The notes beneath the pieces are model-generated. The model was not told the DNA's origin, searched no databases, and saw nothing but the letters and a program-made list of their open reading frames with translations. Both the position numbers and the translations under genes were made by a program. Shown here in pieces: positions 24,418 to 33,037 of a stretch of 64,000 bases of DNA. The stretch covers positions 62,001-126,000 of the forward strand of contig CALEHY010000010.1 of the NCBI GenBank assembly GCA_937876375.1, in the 5' to 3' direction. The DNA is from an uncultured Clostridia bacterium (lineage in GTDB: Bacteria; Bacillota; Clostridia; Oscillospirales; Acutalibacteraceae). Numbering within the stretch: position 1 is the first letter of the stretch; each line of letters opens with the position of its first letter.

Positions 24418-26061
24418 ATGAGAGATATTGACAATCTCTGTGTTAATTGTTGGTCCGAGCTCACAGAGGGTGCTGTTTGTGCCGAGTGTGGCTACGACAA
24501 TGATATAGAAAATGATATTGCATTTTTGCCAAAGCAGTTTGTTTTGCAGGATAAATATGTCGTTGGTGCTGTCAAGGATCGTGATAGCGATTCTGTTACC
24601 TATTCTGGATATGATGGCACATTGGACAAGCCTATCTTGGTTAGAGAATTTTTGCCAAAGGGCATCGCTAACAGATTAGAGGGCAATTCTACTGTTCATG
24701 TCCGTCAGAAGTTTACTTCTGATTATGCAAAACATATCAAATCATTCGTTAAGCTTTGGACAACCTTGCAGAAACTACAGAGCCTATCTGCTGTTGTGCC
24801 AGTTTATGACGTTTTTGAGCAGAATGGCACAGCCTATGCTATTATCGAGCAGATTGATTCTATTCCACTACGTGAGTATTTGCTTCGTAATGAACAAGGA
24901 TATATCCAGTGGGATAGCGCTAGAATTATGCTTATGCCAGTTTTGACTACTCTTGAGTCATTACATTCTAACGGCATTGTTCATGGCTCCATCACACCAG
25001 ATTCGTTGGTTTTGTGTCGTGATGGCAAGGTTAGACTTAGCCCATTTCCTATTCAGCAGGCTTGTGACATTTCATCATCACTAGAGTTTTGTGTTAGCGA
25101 TGGGTACACTGCTCTTGAGCAGTATGAGAATAATCACAAGATTTCGTCTGCTACAGATATTTATTCATTCACAGCTTGTATTTATCGCACATTGGTTGGT
25201 AGCAATCCACCATCAGCACTTGATAGAGAGACTAATGACAAGCTCATGATACCTAATTCTATTGCAGAGACTATCCCTATGCATGTTATCAAGGCTATGG
25301 GCAGAGGTCTACAGGTTTATCCAGAGAAGAGAATTAAGGATATCGCTGATTATAGAGATTTGCTTGACGCTGCTCCAGCTGTACAGGCTGCTGCCAGACC
25401 ACCTATTGAGGACATTTATGAAGAGGGTGCAACTGGTGGCTACCCAGATTATGATGAGCATAAGAGCAAGGGTGATAAGAAATCAAAGATTGCTATCGTG
25501 ATTTTGTCTATTTTGGTTGTGCTTGCTATCGCAGCAGGTGTGTATGTAGTTAAGTTTTCTGGATTGGTAGAAAAGCAACAAGAAACTACTACTCCACAGT
25601 TTGTATCCGAAACATATAAGGTGCCAAATATCGCTAACAATGGTATGCAGCAGAGTGACGTTGAGAACAATGCTGCTTGGAATAAGCAATTTAATTTTGA
25701 GTTCCAGGGTGAGTATTCAACAGACGTTGAAGAGGGCTTAATCTTTAAGCAGAGTATCAATCCTGGTGATGAGGTTGAGGCTGGCACTCTCATTGTTTTG
25801 ACTGTCAGCAGAGGTATCCAGACTATAGAGATACCTAATGTTGATGGCTTAGAGTTTGAAACAGCAAAGAAAGCACTTGAGGACAAGGGCTTTGTAGTAT
25901 CGACTGTCGAGATTTATAACGACGGCACACACGAAAAGGGAACACTTCGTTCCACAACAGCTATCGCTCCTGGTGAGGGTACTGTGGTTGCTGTTGGCTC
26001 TGAGGTTATTCTTCAGGTATATGGTGAGCCACAGACAACACAGCCATCAGCAGATGAATAA
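24418..26061 (+). CDS. zinc-ribbon, PASTA-repeat membrane pseudokinase (Ser/Thr kinase-like)
   Basis: A 547-aa protein. ATG 24418 follows GGAG (24405-24408) and the promoter. Parts: zinc ribbon with CVNC (8-11) and CAEC (21-24); protein-kinase-like fold (about 40-320); one membrane helix (about 357-380); two PASTA-type repeats outside (about 400-465 and 468-535). Kinase motifs are degraded: the VAIK lysine is Arg76 in ILVREFLP, the HRDxKxxN loop reads H189-G-S-I-T-P-D-S196, and DFG reads S-P-F at 208-210. Catalytic Asp, Lys and Asn are therefore absent, so it is unlikely to phosphorylate. PASTA repeats of PknB/PrkC-type kinases bind peptidoglycan fragments; a binding-only sensor or scaffold is inferred. 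Monocistronic. Confidence 0.88.
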   Translation: MRDIDNLCVNCWSELTEGAVCAECGYDNDIENDIAFLPKQFVLQDKYVVGAVKDRDSDSVTYSGYDGTLDKPILVREFLPKGIANRLEGNSTVHVRQKFTSDYAKHIKSFVKLWTTLQKLQSLSAVVPVYDVFEQNGTAYAIIEQIDSIPLREYLLRNEQGYIQWDSARIMLMPVLTTLESLHSNGIVHGSITPDSLVLCRDGKVRLSPFPIQQACDISSSLEFCVSDGYTALEQYENNHKISSATDIYSFTACIYRTLVGSNPPSALDRETNDKLMIPNSIAETIPMHVIKAMGRGLQVYPEKRIKDIADYRDLLDAAPAVQAAARPPIEDIYEEGATGGYPDYDEHKSKGDKKSKIAIVILSILVVLAIAAGVYVVKFSGLVEKQQETTTPQFVSETYKVPNIANNGMQQSDVENNAAWNKQFNFEFQGEYSTDVEEGLIFKQSINPGDEVEAGTLIVLTVSRGIQTIEIPNVDGLEFETAKKALEDKGFVVSTVEIYNDGTHEKGTLRSTTAIAPGEGTVVAVGSEVILQVYGEPQTTQPSADE

Positions 26062-26072
26062 TTGGATATAAC

Positions 26073-26113
26073 AAAACGAGCATAAGGATTTACCTTATGC
26101 TCGTTTTATTTTT
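26073..26113. terminator. bidirectional intrinsic terminator
   Basis: Fifteen-base-pair stem AAAACGAGCATAAGG (26073-26087) / 26093-26107. Ends the pseudokinase transcript and, in reverse, the convergent SASP gene. Confidence 0.9.
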
Positions 26114-26121
26114 ATTCTTTA

Positions 26122-26301
26122 TTATCTCAAAGAATCCTCGTAAGCCTTGATCATCTTCTTAACCATCTGGCCTCCAACGGAGCCAGCCTGCGCTGCAGTT
26201 AGATCACCATTGTAACCCTGCTTTAGGTTAACACCTACCTCAGATGCAGCCTCCATCTTGAACTGATTAAGAGCATCCTTGTTTGCATTATTGCTTGCCA
26301 T
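26122..26301 (-). CDS. alpha/beta-type small acid-soluble spore protein
   Basis: A 59-aa protein in the otherwise empty stretch 26062-26451. It has the alpha/beta SASP pattern: LNQFKMEAASEVGV followed by LTAAQAGSVGGQMVKKMIKAYE, including the (E)xAxExG germination-protease region and the G-x-x-GGxMVKKMI DNA-binding helix. Start ATG 26301 has GAGGTG 8 nt upstream. SASPs coat and protect DNA in dormant spores and are made late in the forespore under sigma-G/F; I could not find a convincing sigma-G promoter by eye. This gene is the most direct evidence for sporulation in the host. Confidence 0.95.
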   Translation of the reverse strand: MASNNANKDALNQFKMEAASEVGVNLKQGYNGDLTAAQAGSVGGQMVKKMIKAYEDSLR

Positions 26302-26326
26302 TTCGTAACACCTCGCTTTTTGTATA

Positions 26327-26374
26327 TTGCAAAGGCGAATGATTTTTGTGCCCAGTCGTAATACGCCTTTGCAA
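26327..26374 (-). repeat. inverted repeat in SASP leader region
   Basis: Perfect 11-bp inverted repeat TTGCAAAGGCG (26327-26337) / CGCCTTTGCAA (26364-26374) with a 26-nt spacer, just upstream of the SASP start. It could be an operator or a leader hairpin. The remainder to 26451 shows no gene. Confidence 0.6.
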
Positions 26375-26451
26375 AAAAATGTTCATTTCGTCTTGCAATG
26401 TTAGTTTGTGCGTGGTATTCGATTATACTATTGAAAATATTTGGTAATTAA

Positions 26452-27375
26452 TTATTTCGATATTGTTGGTGCGTTAGTGAGGATTTTGCCATTTTCGTCA
26501 AAGGTGATTTCGTCAATGGCTAGTAGGTGCTGTTCGTGATTGCTGTCTAGAGTAATGTGGTATGCTGTTAGATAGCGACCATCCTTGTCCTTGAACACAC
26601 AGTTGTGGCCACTGTGTATTAGGCCGTCGACATTTTCTGGCGTGATGATTGGGTTGCGCTCATCCTTTATCCAAGGTCCTTTGATATCCTTTGCGTATGC
26701 AACTCCAACCTCGTATGAGCGTGTGAATGAACTGTAGAAGCAATAGTAAATGCCATTTCGTTTCATAACGAATGAACCCTCGTTCTTTGTGTCCCAGCCC
26801 TCATCTTCTCTTTTTATCATTAATATTTCGTCACCGATTAGCTTGGCAGTGTCAAGGTCGATTTCGCATATATGTATGCCCTCATAACAGCAGGTTGATA
26901 TATATGTTTTGCCATCGTCATCGGTAAAAAGATTTGCATCGTTTCCGTGATCACCAATGCAGATGCCCTTTGTTTGCTTTTCTGGGGTGAAGAATGGGTC
27001 GCAAGGGTTGACGATAGTGTATTCACCATCGATCTTGTCTGACACTGCAATCAAAGGATTTTGACCTATGCCGATATCCTCATTTCTGCAATTTACTGTG
27101 ATATAGAATTTGCCATTTTTCTTGTGGATTTCTGGTGCCCACCAGTAGTCACGGAACCAGTCATCATCCTTTGCAATATTGCTAGGAATGACATATCCGA
27201 TTTCCTTCCAGTTAAGCAAATCGTCACTCTCCCATAGCATTACACCATCATTTTCTCCACTCCAGTATGGTGGTGTTGTGCCAGTTAGATAGTATTTGCC
27301 ATCATCATAAATGATGAATGGGTCACGAATATTTTTTATTACATTTTTACAAATAGGGTTTGGAAATTGTTTCAT
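26452..27375 (-). CDS. glycoside hydrolase family 43, intracellular
   Basis: A 307-aa five-bladed beta-propeller enzyme. ATG 27375 (MKQFPNP) is chosen because AGGAG lies 8 nt upstream; the longer frame from 27429 begins before the promoter. Catalytic residues fit GH43: Asp in IRDPFIIYDDGKYYLTGT (base), Asp/Glu in WAPEIHKKNGKFY, and the acid Glu in KNEGSFVMKRNGIYYCFYS. No signal peptide, so it acts on imported arabinan- or xylan-type oligosaccharides; which one cannot be decided here. Single gene with its own promoter. Confidence 0.9.
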   Translation of the reverse strand: MKQFPNPICKNVIKNIRDPFIIYDDGKYYLTGTTPPYWSGENDGVMLWESDDLLNWKEIGYVIPSNIAKDDDWFRDYWWAPEIHKKNGKFYITVNCRNEDIGIGQNPLIAVSDKIDGEYTIVNPCDPFFTPEKQTKGICIGDHGNDANLFTDDDGKTYISTCCYEGIHICEIDLDTAKLIGDEILMIKREDEGWDTKNEGSFVMKRNGIYYCFYSSFTRSYEVGVAYAKDIKGPWIKDERNPIITPENVDGLIHSGHNCVFKDKDGRYLTAYHITLDSNHEQHLLAIDEITFDENGKILTNAPTISK

Positions 27376-27399
27376 GATTTTTACTCCTGCTTTTTTCAT

Positions 27400-27429
27400 A
27401 TTATAACATACTGTATGTACAAAAAACAA
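27400..27429 (-). promoter_or_regulatory. promoter and candidate operator for GH43 gene
   Basis: Minus-strand TTGTTT (27424-27429), 18-nt spacer, TATAAT (27400-27405). The spacer contains a 13-bp palindrome ACATAC-T-GTATGT (27406-27418) abutting the -10, a position where a repressor would block polymerase. Confidence 0.6.
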
Positions 27430-27492
27430 TTACACCTTTTATATTTTTGTAAAATATGTTATAGTTAAGAAAATGAGGTTTTGGAGAGCGTT

Positions 27493-27762
27493 ATGTATTT
27501 TGTTAGAGATGATATAGATATATGTGGTTTTTATGAATGTAGTGAATGTGGTCAACGATTTTTGAATGAAAGAGTTGTGCCATATATGGTGTGCTCATAT
27601 TGTGGTGAACAGCCTGATATGGAGATTGGCCCTGATGATGAAATGCCAGTAATTGCAGAAAGTGCAAAGCTGGTTAAGGTAATTGAGGGCAAGGATGAAA
27701 TCGAGAAAATGGACTCTCTATTGAGTCTAGCCATCACTGGTGGAGATTATAATTGGATATAA
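27493..27762 (+). CDS. small zinc-ribbon-like protein
   Basis: Unrecognised 89-aa protein. ATG 27493 follows GGAG at 27483-27486. Two CxxC pairs (YECSECGQRF and MVCSYCGEQP) about 20 residues apart look like a rubredoxin/zinc-ribbon knuckle pair. The rest is acidic and ends SLAITGGDYNWI. Only 27 nt separate it from the aldo/keto reductase gene, so the two are probably cotranscribed. Confidence 0.75.
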   Translation: MYFVRDDIDICGFYECSECGQRFLNERVVPYMVCSYCGEQPDMEIGPDDEMPVIAESAKLVKVIEGKDEIEKMDSLLSLAITGGDYNWI

Positions 27763-27789
27763 AATCTATTTAATATAGGAGATATTGAT

Positions 27790-28704
27790 ATGAAGAATGT
27801 AAAGATTGGTGGTATCGTTGACGCATCTGCTGTTTCTATGGGCTGTATGCGTATGTGTGATGCTGATAAGAAAAAGGTGCCTGCTATTATCGAAACAGCG
27901 CTAGAATGTGGTATTACACATTTTGACCATGCTGATATTTATGGTGGTGGCGAAAGCGAGGTGCGCTTTGGTGAATATATCAAGGCTAATCCAAGCTTTA
28001 GGGACAATATCGTGCTACAAACAAAATGTGGTATTAGAAAAGGTATGTATGACTTTTCAAAGGAGCATATCGTGTCATCAGTCGAGGGCTCATTAAAGAG
28101 ACTAAATGTTGACTGCGTCGATATTCTGCTTCTTCACAGACCAGACACATTGATGGTGCCAGAGGAGGTTGCAGAGGCATTTGATGAGCTACAGAGCTCT
28201 GGCAAGGTTAAGTATTTTGGCGTGTCTAACCATAATTCACAGCAGATTGAATTGCTTAAAACAGCTGTAAAACAGCCTATCATCGCTGACCAGATGCAAT
28301 TTTCTATCACAGAGAGTGGTATGGTGACCTCTGGACTAAATGTAAATATGAAGAATGATGAGTCAGTTGTTCATGATGGAGCTTTACTAGAGTATTCTAG
28401 AATAAACAATGTGACCATTCAGACCTGGTCACCATTCCAAGCTGGATTCTTCAAGGGCACATTTATCGGTAACAAAAAGTATCCAGAGCTGAATAAAAAA
28501 TTAAAGGAAATAGCAAAAAAATACGACGCAACTCCAACTACAATCGCTGCAGCTTGGATATTACGCCATCCAGCAAATATGCAGCTTATTTCTGGTTCTA
28601 TGAATATGGACAGAATTAGGGAGATATGTGCTGGTGCAGATATTACCCTCACTCGTGAGGAATGGTATGCAATCTACCTATCTGCTGGATACAGATTGCC
28701 ATAA
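27790..28704 (+). CDS. aldo/keto reductase
   Basis: NAD(P)H-dependent oxidoreductase, 304 aa TIM barrel. The catalytic tetrad can be read: Asp and Tyr in FDHADIYGGG, Lys in LQTKCG, His in LLLHRPD. Later VKYFGVSNHNSQQI and the cofactor-binding end TTIAAAWILRHPANMQLISGSMN match YdhF-type family members. AGGAGA precedes ATG 27790. Substrate unknown. Confidence 0.93.
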   Translation: MKNVKIGGIVDASAVSMGCMRMCDADKKKVPAIIETALECGITHFDHADIYGGGESEVRFGEYIKANPSFRDNIVLQTKCGIRKGMYDFSKEHIVSSVEGSLKRLNVDCVDILLLHRPDTLMVPEEVAEAFDELQSSGKVKYFGVSNHNSQQIELLKTAVKQPIIADQMQFSITESGMVTSGLNVNMKNDESVVHDGALLEYSRINNVTIQTWSPFQAGFFKGTFIGNKKYPELNKKLKEIAKKYDATPTTIAAAWILRHPANMQLISGSMNMDRIREICAGADITLTREEWYAIYLSAGYRLP

Positions 28705-28709
28705 CAAGA

Positions 28710-28737
28710 TTGACTAATTTATTTATTGTGATACAAT
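28710..28737 (+). promoter_or_regulatory. promoter for DUF3592-like gene
   Basis: TTGACT (28710-28715), 16-nt spacer, TACAAT (28732-28737). Confidence 0.6.
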
Positions 28738-28768
28738 ATAATTAGATTTTTGTTAAGAGGTGTTTTGA

Positions 28769-29200
28769 TTGAAAAGAAATACAGTGATTAAAAGAGGAAA
28801 AGGCTATTTTTCATTTATTCTAGTGGGTGCTTTCATTTTGGCTATAGCCATTTATGGTGGCAATAATTACAAGACATATGATGGTACTGGCACAGCGACT
28901 ATTACTAATATCGAGGTTAGTGAGGAGCTTGTTACTCGTGGTGATGAGACCGAGCTGGAGACAGTTTACAGACAGTTTGTTGATTACGAGATTGATGGTG
29001 TAAAATATGAAAATGTCGACCTTGGAACTTGCGGTTCAAACGATAAGGTTGGCGACACGGTTAATATTGTATATGATACAAAGGATCCAACAAGAGTGCA
29101 AGAAAAGGGCAGAACAGTTTTCTTTATCTGTGGAATAGCTGGAGCACTTAGCATTCTATTTGGAATTGTTCAGATAATTAGAAGTCGAATAAAGGCATAA
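28769..29200 (+). CDS. DUF3592-like membrane protein
   Basis: A 143-aa protein with TTG start at 28769, supported by AAGAGGTG 6 nt upstream and no alternative ATG nearby. Two membrane helices (about 13-30 and 116-137) flank an outside beta domain: GTATITNIEVSEE... VDYEIDGVKYENVDLG... VNIVYDTKDPTRV. That beta pattern, including a closing YDTKDPTRV-like strand, is typical of DUF3592. Function unknown. Confidence 0.75.
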   Translation: MKRNTVIKRGKGYFSFILVGAFILAIAIYGGNNYKTYDGTGTATITNIEVSEELVTRGDETELETVYRQFVDYEIDGVKYENVDLGTCGSNDKVGDTVNIVYDTKDPTRVQEKGRTVFFICGIAGALSILFGIVQIIRSRIKA

Positions 29201-29222
29201 TTTAGATAAATAATACTGGTTT

Positions 29223-29252
29223 ACAACCCTCTGTTTTTGCAGAGGGTTGTTT
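29223..29252 (+). terminator. probable terminator
   Basis: Stem ACAACCCTCTG (29223-29233) / 29240-29250, 6-nt loop. The T-run after it is short, so efficiency is uncertain. Confidence 0.6.
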
Positions 29253-29261
29253 CAATTCCTA

Positions 29262-29290
29262 TTGACAAAGTGGGGATTAACTAATATAAT
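29262..29290 (+). promoter_or_regulatory. metF: consensus sigma-A promoter for methionine operon
   Basis: TTGACA (29262-29267), 17-nt spacer, TATAAT (29285-29290). The leader of about 25 nt is too short for a SAM riboswitch or T-box. Confidence 0.85.
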
Positions 29291-29320
29291 AAATTGACTA
29301 ATTATAATTAGGGGATAAGT

Positions 29321-30187
29321 ATGAAAATATCAGAGATATTAAAGAATAATAGAGTTACCGTTTCTTTTGAGGTGTTCCCACCAAAGCAGTGGGACAAGAT
29401 TGAGAGCACAAAGGCTGTTGTTAGGGAGATGAGTCTATCAAAGCCTAGCTTTATGTCAGTCACATATGGTGCTGCTGGTACGCAGTCTGGTTTTACCCAA
29501 GAGATTGCAAATGAGATAAAGGAAAGTGGCGTTACACCACTATCACATTTAACCTGTCTAACCTCTACTAGAGAAAAGATTCACGACGTAGTAGGTGAGC
29601 TTGGCAAAAATGGAATAGAGAATATATTGGCTCTTCGTGGTGATATTCCAGCTGGGTTCGAGTTCCCAGATGATCAGTATTTTGAGCATGCTTATCAGCT
29701 TGTTAATGAGATAAAGAGCATTGGCGATTTTTGTATCGGTGGTGCGTGCTATCCAGAAATTCATCCAGAGAGCAAGAACAGAGTTGAGGATATCGAGTAT
29801 CTCAAACAAAAGGTGGATTGTGGCGTTGACTTTTTGACCTCACAAATGTTTTTTGACAACGATATGTTCCTTAATTTTTATGAAATGTGTGCTGTAAAGG
29901 GTATTAATGTGCCTATCATTGCTGGTATTATGCCTATCACTAATGCAAATCAGATTAGACGCTCTATCGAGCTATCTAATTGCTCCGTGCCAAAGAAGTT
30001 CTATCGTATTATGGATAGATTTGGCGATGACCCAAAGAGCATGAAGCAGGCTGGTATCATTTATGCGACAGAGCAGATTATTGACCTTATGGCTAATGGT
30101 GTTAACAACATTCATATCTACACTATGAACAAGCCGGACGTTGCATCTGCTATTATGAACGGACTATCAGATATCATCAATGAATAA
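29321..30187 (+). CDS. metF: methylenetetrahydrofolate reductase
   Basis: Flavoprotein reducing 5,10-methylene-THF to 5-methyl-THF, the methyl donor for MetH. 288 aa is the bacterial size. Seen: VSFEVFPPK with the catalytic Glu (about 18), MSVTYGAAGT, HLTC, LRGDIP and YPEIHPES, FLTSQMFFDND. First gene of an operon that continues with the MetH reactivation protein (8-nt overlap), metH and an Rrf2 regulator. Confidence 0.95.
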   Translation: MKISEILKNNRVTVSFEVFPPKQWDKIESTKAVVREMSLSKPSFMSVTYGAAGTQSGFTQEIANEIKESGVTPLSHLTCLTSTREKIHDVVGELGKNGIENILALRGDIPAGFEFPDDQYFEHAYQLVNEIKSIGDFCIGGACYPEIHPESKNRVEDIEYLKQKVDCGVDFLTSQMFFDNDMFLNFYEMCAVKGINVPIIAGIMPITNANQIRRSIELSNCSVPKKFYRIMDRFGDDPKSMKQAGIIYATEQIIDLMANGVNNIHIYTMNKPDVASAIMNGLSDIINE

Positions 30188-30734
30188 GGCAGAGATTTTG
30201 CGCTATATGCGTACTAACAGCAAGACTGATGATGAGCGTATATTGTCTCTTGTTGATGATGCTATGGAGACGATAGACAGTAGCGTCACGCCAAAGACAA
30301 TTTATCGTATTTTTGACTGCGAGGTGCTAGATAACGCAGTGATTATCAATGGCGTTCGCTTCGATAGTAAAAGACTTGCAGAGAATATGCGTGGCTGTAG
30401 CAGGGTAGTAGTATTTGGTGCTACTCTTGGAGTGGAATGTGATAGATTGATTAAGGTCGCATCTACTACAAATGTCGCTATGGCTATGGCGTTGCAGGCA
30501 ACAGCAGCGTCAAAGATAGAAGAGGTATGTGATAGCCTAGAGGAGAGTATAAAAAGGGAGCATAATGTCACCCTGCGACAGAGATATTCTCCTGGATATT
30601 TTGACCTAGATATCACAGCACAAAAGAAATTCTTTGAGCTTATAGAAATAACAAAAAGAATTGGCTTGACACTGACTGACACTTGCGAAATGGTGCCAAC
30701 AAAGAGTGTCACAGCCTTTATAGGAATTGACTAA
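30180..30734 (+). CDS. stand-alone methionine synthase reactivation (MetH activation-domain) protein
   Basis: A 184-aa protein corresponding to the C-terminal AdoMet-binding activation domain of long MetH. Diagnostic segments: VVVFGATLGVECDRLI and RYSPGYFDLDITAQKKFFELI, then TLTDTCEMVPTKSVTAFIG. In full-length MetH the RxSPGYxDxP loop binds S-adenosylmethionine to re-methylate oxidised cobalamin. Here the domain is its own polypeptide while the adjacent MetH lacks it, so they probably work as two subunits. Overlaps metF by 8 nt and metH by one base. Confidence 0.9.
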   Translation: MNKAEILRYMRTNSKTDDERILSLVDDAMETIDSSVTPKTIYRIFDCEVLDNAVIINGVRFDSKRLAENMRGCSRVVVFGATLGVECDRLIKVASTTNVAMAMALQATAASKIEEVCDSLEESIKREHNVTLRQRYSPGYFDLDITAQKKFFELIEITKRIGLTLTDTCEMVPTKSVTAFIGID

Positions 30735-33031
30735 TGATTAAGTATTTTGACGGTGGGCTTGGCAGTATGCTGAACCTACGAGCTGGTGAGCTCCCAGAAC
30801 AACTGAATATTTCCGACCCAGATAGAGTTTTTGCCGTGCATAAGGCATATGCTGATGCTGGGTGCGATATCATCACAGCTAACACCTTTGGTGCGAATAG
30901 GCTAAAGTATGACAATGTGCAGGAGCTTGTATCTGCTGGTGTTAAGCTAGCAAAGCGTACTGGCAAGATGGTCGCTCTCGACCTTGGTCCTACTGGAAAA
31001 TTGCTAAAGCCTATGGGTGACCTTGATTTTGAGGAATGCGTTAGCATTTATGCCGAGGTTGTTAATGCTGGTAAGGACGATGCTGATATCGTGCTTGTTG
31101 AAACAATGGGTGACACATACGAGATTAAGGCTGCTGTTCTTGCTGCAAAGGAAAATTGTGATTTGCCAGTGTTCGTGTCGATGATATTTGACGAAAAGGG
31201 CAGACTGCTTACCGGTGCAGATGTAAAAACTGCTGTTGCTGTATGTGAGGGCCTTGGTGTTGACGTTATCGGCTTTAACTGTGGACTTGGTCCAAAGCAG
31301 ATGATACCACTTGTTGATGAGCTGGTTAGCTGTTCGTCAACTCCTGTTATGGTGAATCCTAATGCTGGTCTGCCAGAGTCTATTGATGGCAAAACTGTTT
31401 ACAATGTTGAGCCTGATGAATTTGCACAGCTGATGACAATTATCGCTAACAAAGGTGTGTCATATCTTGGTGGCTGTTGTGGTACTACGCCAGCACATAT
31501 CAGTGCACTTATCAGTGCAACAAAGGATATCGAGGACAGAGTGCCAGAGCAGAAGAATGCTACCGTCGTTACTAGCTATAGTCAGTCTGTAGAACTTGGC
31601 AAAAAGCCAGTCGTTATTGGTGAGCGTATCAATCCTACTGGTAAGAAACTACTCAAACAAGCACTACGAGATAACGATATGGATTATATCATTCGTGAGG
31701 GTATCACACAGCGTGATGCTGGTGCACATATTTTGGACGTTAATGTCGGTTTGCCAGAGATTGATGAGGCCGATATGCTGTGCAAGGCTGTATTTGAGCT
31801 ACAGTCTGTTATGCCAACTCCACTACAGCTTGATAGTGCAGATGCTGACGCTATGGAGAGAGCACTTCGTATATACAATGGAAAGCCTATGATTAACTCT
31901 GTTAATGGCAAACAAAAATGTATGGACGAGATATTCCCACTAGCAAAGAAATATGGTGGCGTTGTCGTTTGTCTTTGTCTTGATGAGGATGGTATTCCAT
32001 CATCAGCAGAGGGCAGAATTGCTATCGCAGAAAAAATAATATCCACAGCAAAAAGCTATGGAATAGATAAAAAGGACCTTGTTGTCGATGCATTGACTAT
32101 GACTATCAGTACAGACAAGAACAATGCTGTTGAAACATTAAAGGCTGTTGATTATATTCGCAACACACTTGGTGTTCACACAGTTCTTGGCGTGTCGAAT
32201 ATTAGCTTTGGTCTGCCTAATAGAGAGGCTATTAACACCTCGTTTTACACTCTTGCTATGCAGTCTGGACTTAGCGCTGGTATTATTAATCCAAAGTCAC
32301 AGAGCATGATGAATGCATATTATTCGTTCAATGCTCTTGCTGGTCTTGATGATAATTGCAGTGAATATATCGAGTCTGCTGTTAATCTTGATACAACTAC
32401 TACAAGTAGCAATATCACTCTTGTAGACGCTATCGTCAAGGGTATGAAGGACGAGGCATCAAAATGTGCTAGAGAATTACTAAAGGATACAGATTCTCTA
32501 GTGATTATTAACGAGCATATTATTCCAGCACTCGACAAGGTCGGTGATGGATTTGAGAAAAACACTATCTTTTTGCCACAGCTGCTTATGTCTGCTGATA
32601 GTGCAAAGGCTGCATTTGATGAGATTAAGGCGCACCTTGTTATGTCTGGTAACGCTCAGGTCAAGGGCGACAAGATTGTTATCGCAACTGTCGAGGGTGA
32701 TATCCACGATATTGGTAAGAATATCGTTAAGGTGCTACTTGCAAACTACGGCTTTGACGTTATTGATTTAGGCAAGGATGTTAAGTGTGAAAAGGTACTT
32801 GATGAGGTAAAGAGGAGTGGTGCAAAATTAGTTGGTTTGTCTGCTCTGATGACCACTACTGTGCCTAATATGGAAAAGACAATCAAGCTTATTCACGATA
32901 ATACGGATGCAAAGGTGTTCGTTGGTGGTGCTGTGCTCACTCGTGACTACGCTGATATGATAAATGCAGATTGGTATGCAAAGGACGCAATGGAGAGCGT
33001 TCGTATTGCACAAGAATTTTTTGGAGAATAA
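30734..33031 (+). CDS. metH: cobalamin-dependent methionine synthase lacking activation domain
   Basis: A 765-aa protein that transfers methyl from methyl-THF to homocysteine through cobalamin. Domains: homocysteine-binding barrel (about 1-280) with zinc cysteines in GFNCGLGP and GGCCGTTPAH; pterin-binding barrel (about 290-545, VVIGERINPTGKKLLK); cobalamin cap (about 560-645); B12-binding Rossmann domain (about 650-765) with the lower-ligand motif GDIHDIGKNIV. E. coli MetH is about 1230 aa; the missing C-terminal part is supplied by the preceding gene. Confidence 0.95.
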   Translation: MIKYFDGGLGSMLNLRAGELPEQLNISDPDRVFAVHKAYADAGCDIITANTFGANRLKYDNVQELVSAGVKLAKRTGKMVALDLGPTGKLLKPMGDLDFEECVSIYAEVVNAGKDDADIVLVETMGDTYEIKAAVLAAKENCDLPVFVSMIFDEKGRLLTGADVKTAVAVCEGLGVDVIGFNCGLGPKQMIPLVDELVSCSSTPVMVNPNAGLPESIDGKTVYNVEPDEFAQLMTIIANKGVSYLGGCCGTTPAHISALISATKDIEDRVPEQKNATVVTSYSQSVELGKKPVVIGERINPTGKKLLKQALRDNDMDYIIREGITQRDAGAHILDVNVGLPEIDEADMLCKAVFELQSVMPTPLQLDSADADAMERALRIYNGKPMINSVNGKQKCMDEIFPLAKKYGGVVVCLCLDEDGIPSSAEGRIAIAEKIISTAKSYGIDKKDLVVDALTMTISTDKNNAVETLKAVDYIRNTLGVHTVLGVSNISFGLPNREAINTSFYTLAMQSGLSAGIINPKSQSMMNAYYSFNALAGLDDNCSEYIESAVNLDTTTTSSNITLVDAIVKGMKDEASKCARELLKDTDSLVIINEHIIPALDKVGDGFEKNTIFLPQLLMSADSAKAAFDEIKAHLVMSGNAQVKGDKIVIATVEGDIHDIGKNIVKVLLANYGFDVIDLGKDVKCEKVLDEVKRSGAKLVGLSALMTTTVPNMEKTIKLIHDNTDAKVFVGGAVLTRDYADMINADWYAKDAMESVRIAQEFFGE

Positions 33032-33037
33032 CAGATT

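Noticed and set aside
29201..29320. SAM riboswitch or T-box before the methionine operon
   Set aside because: The consensus promoter leaves a leader of about 25 nt, far too short; the upstream hairpin precedes the promoter.
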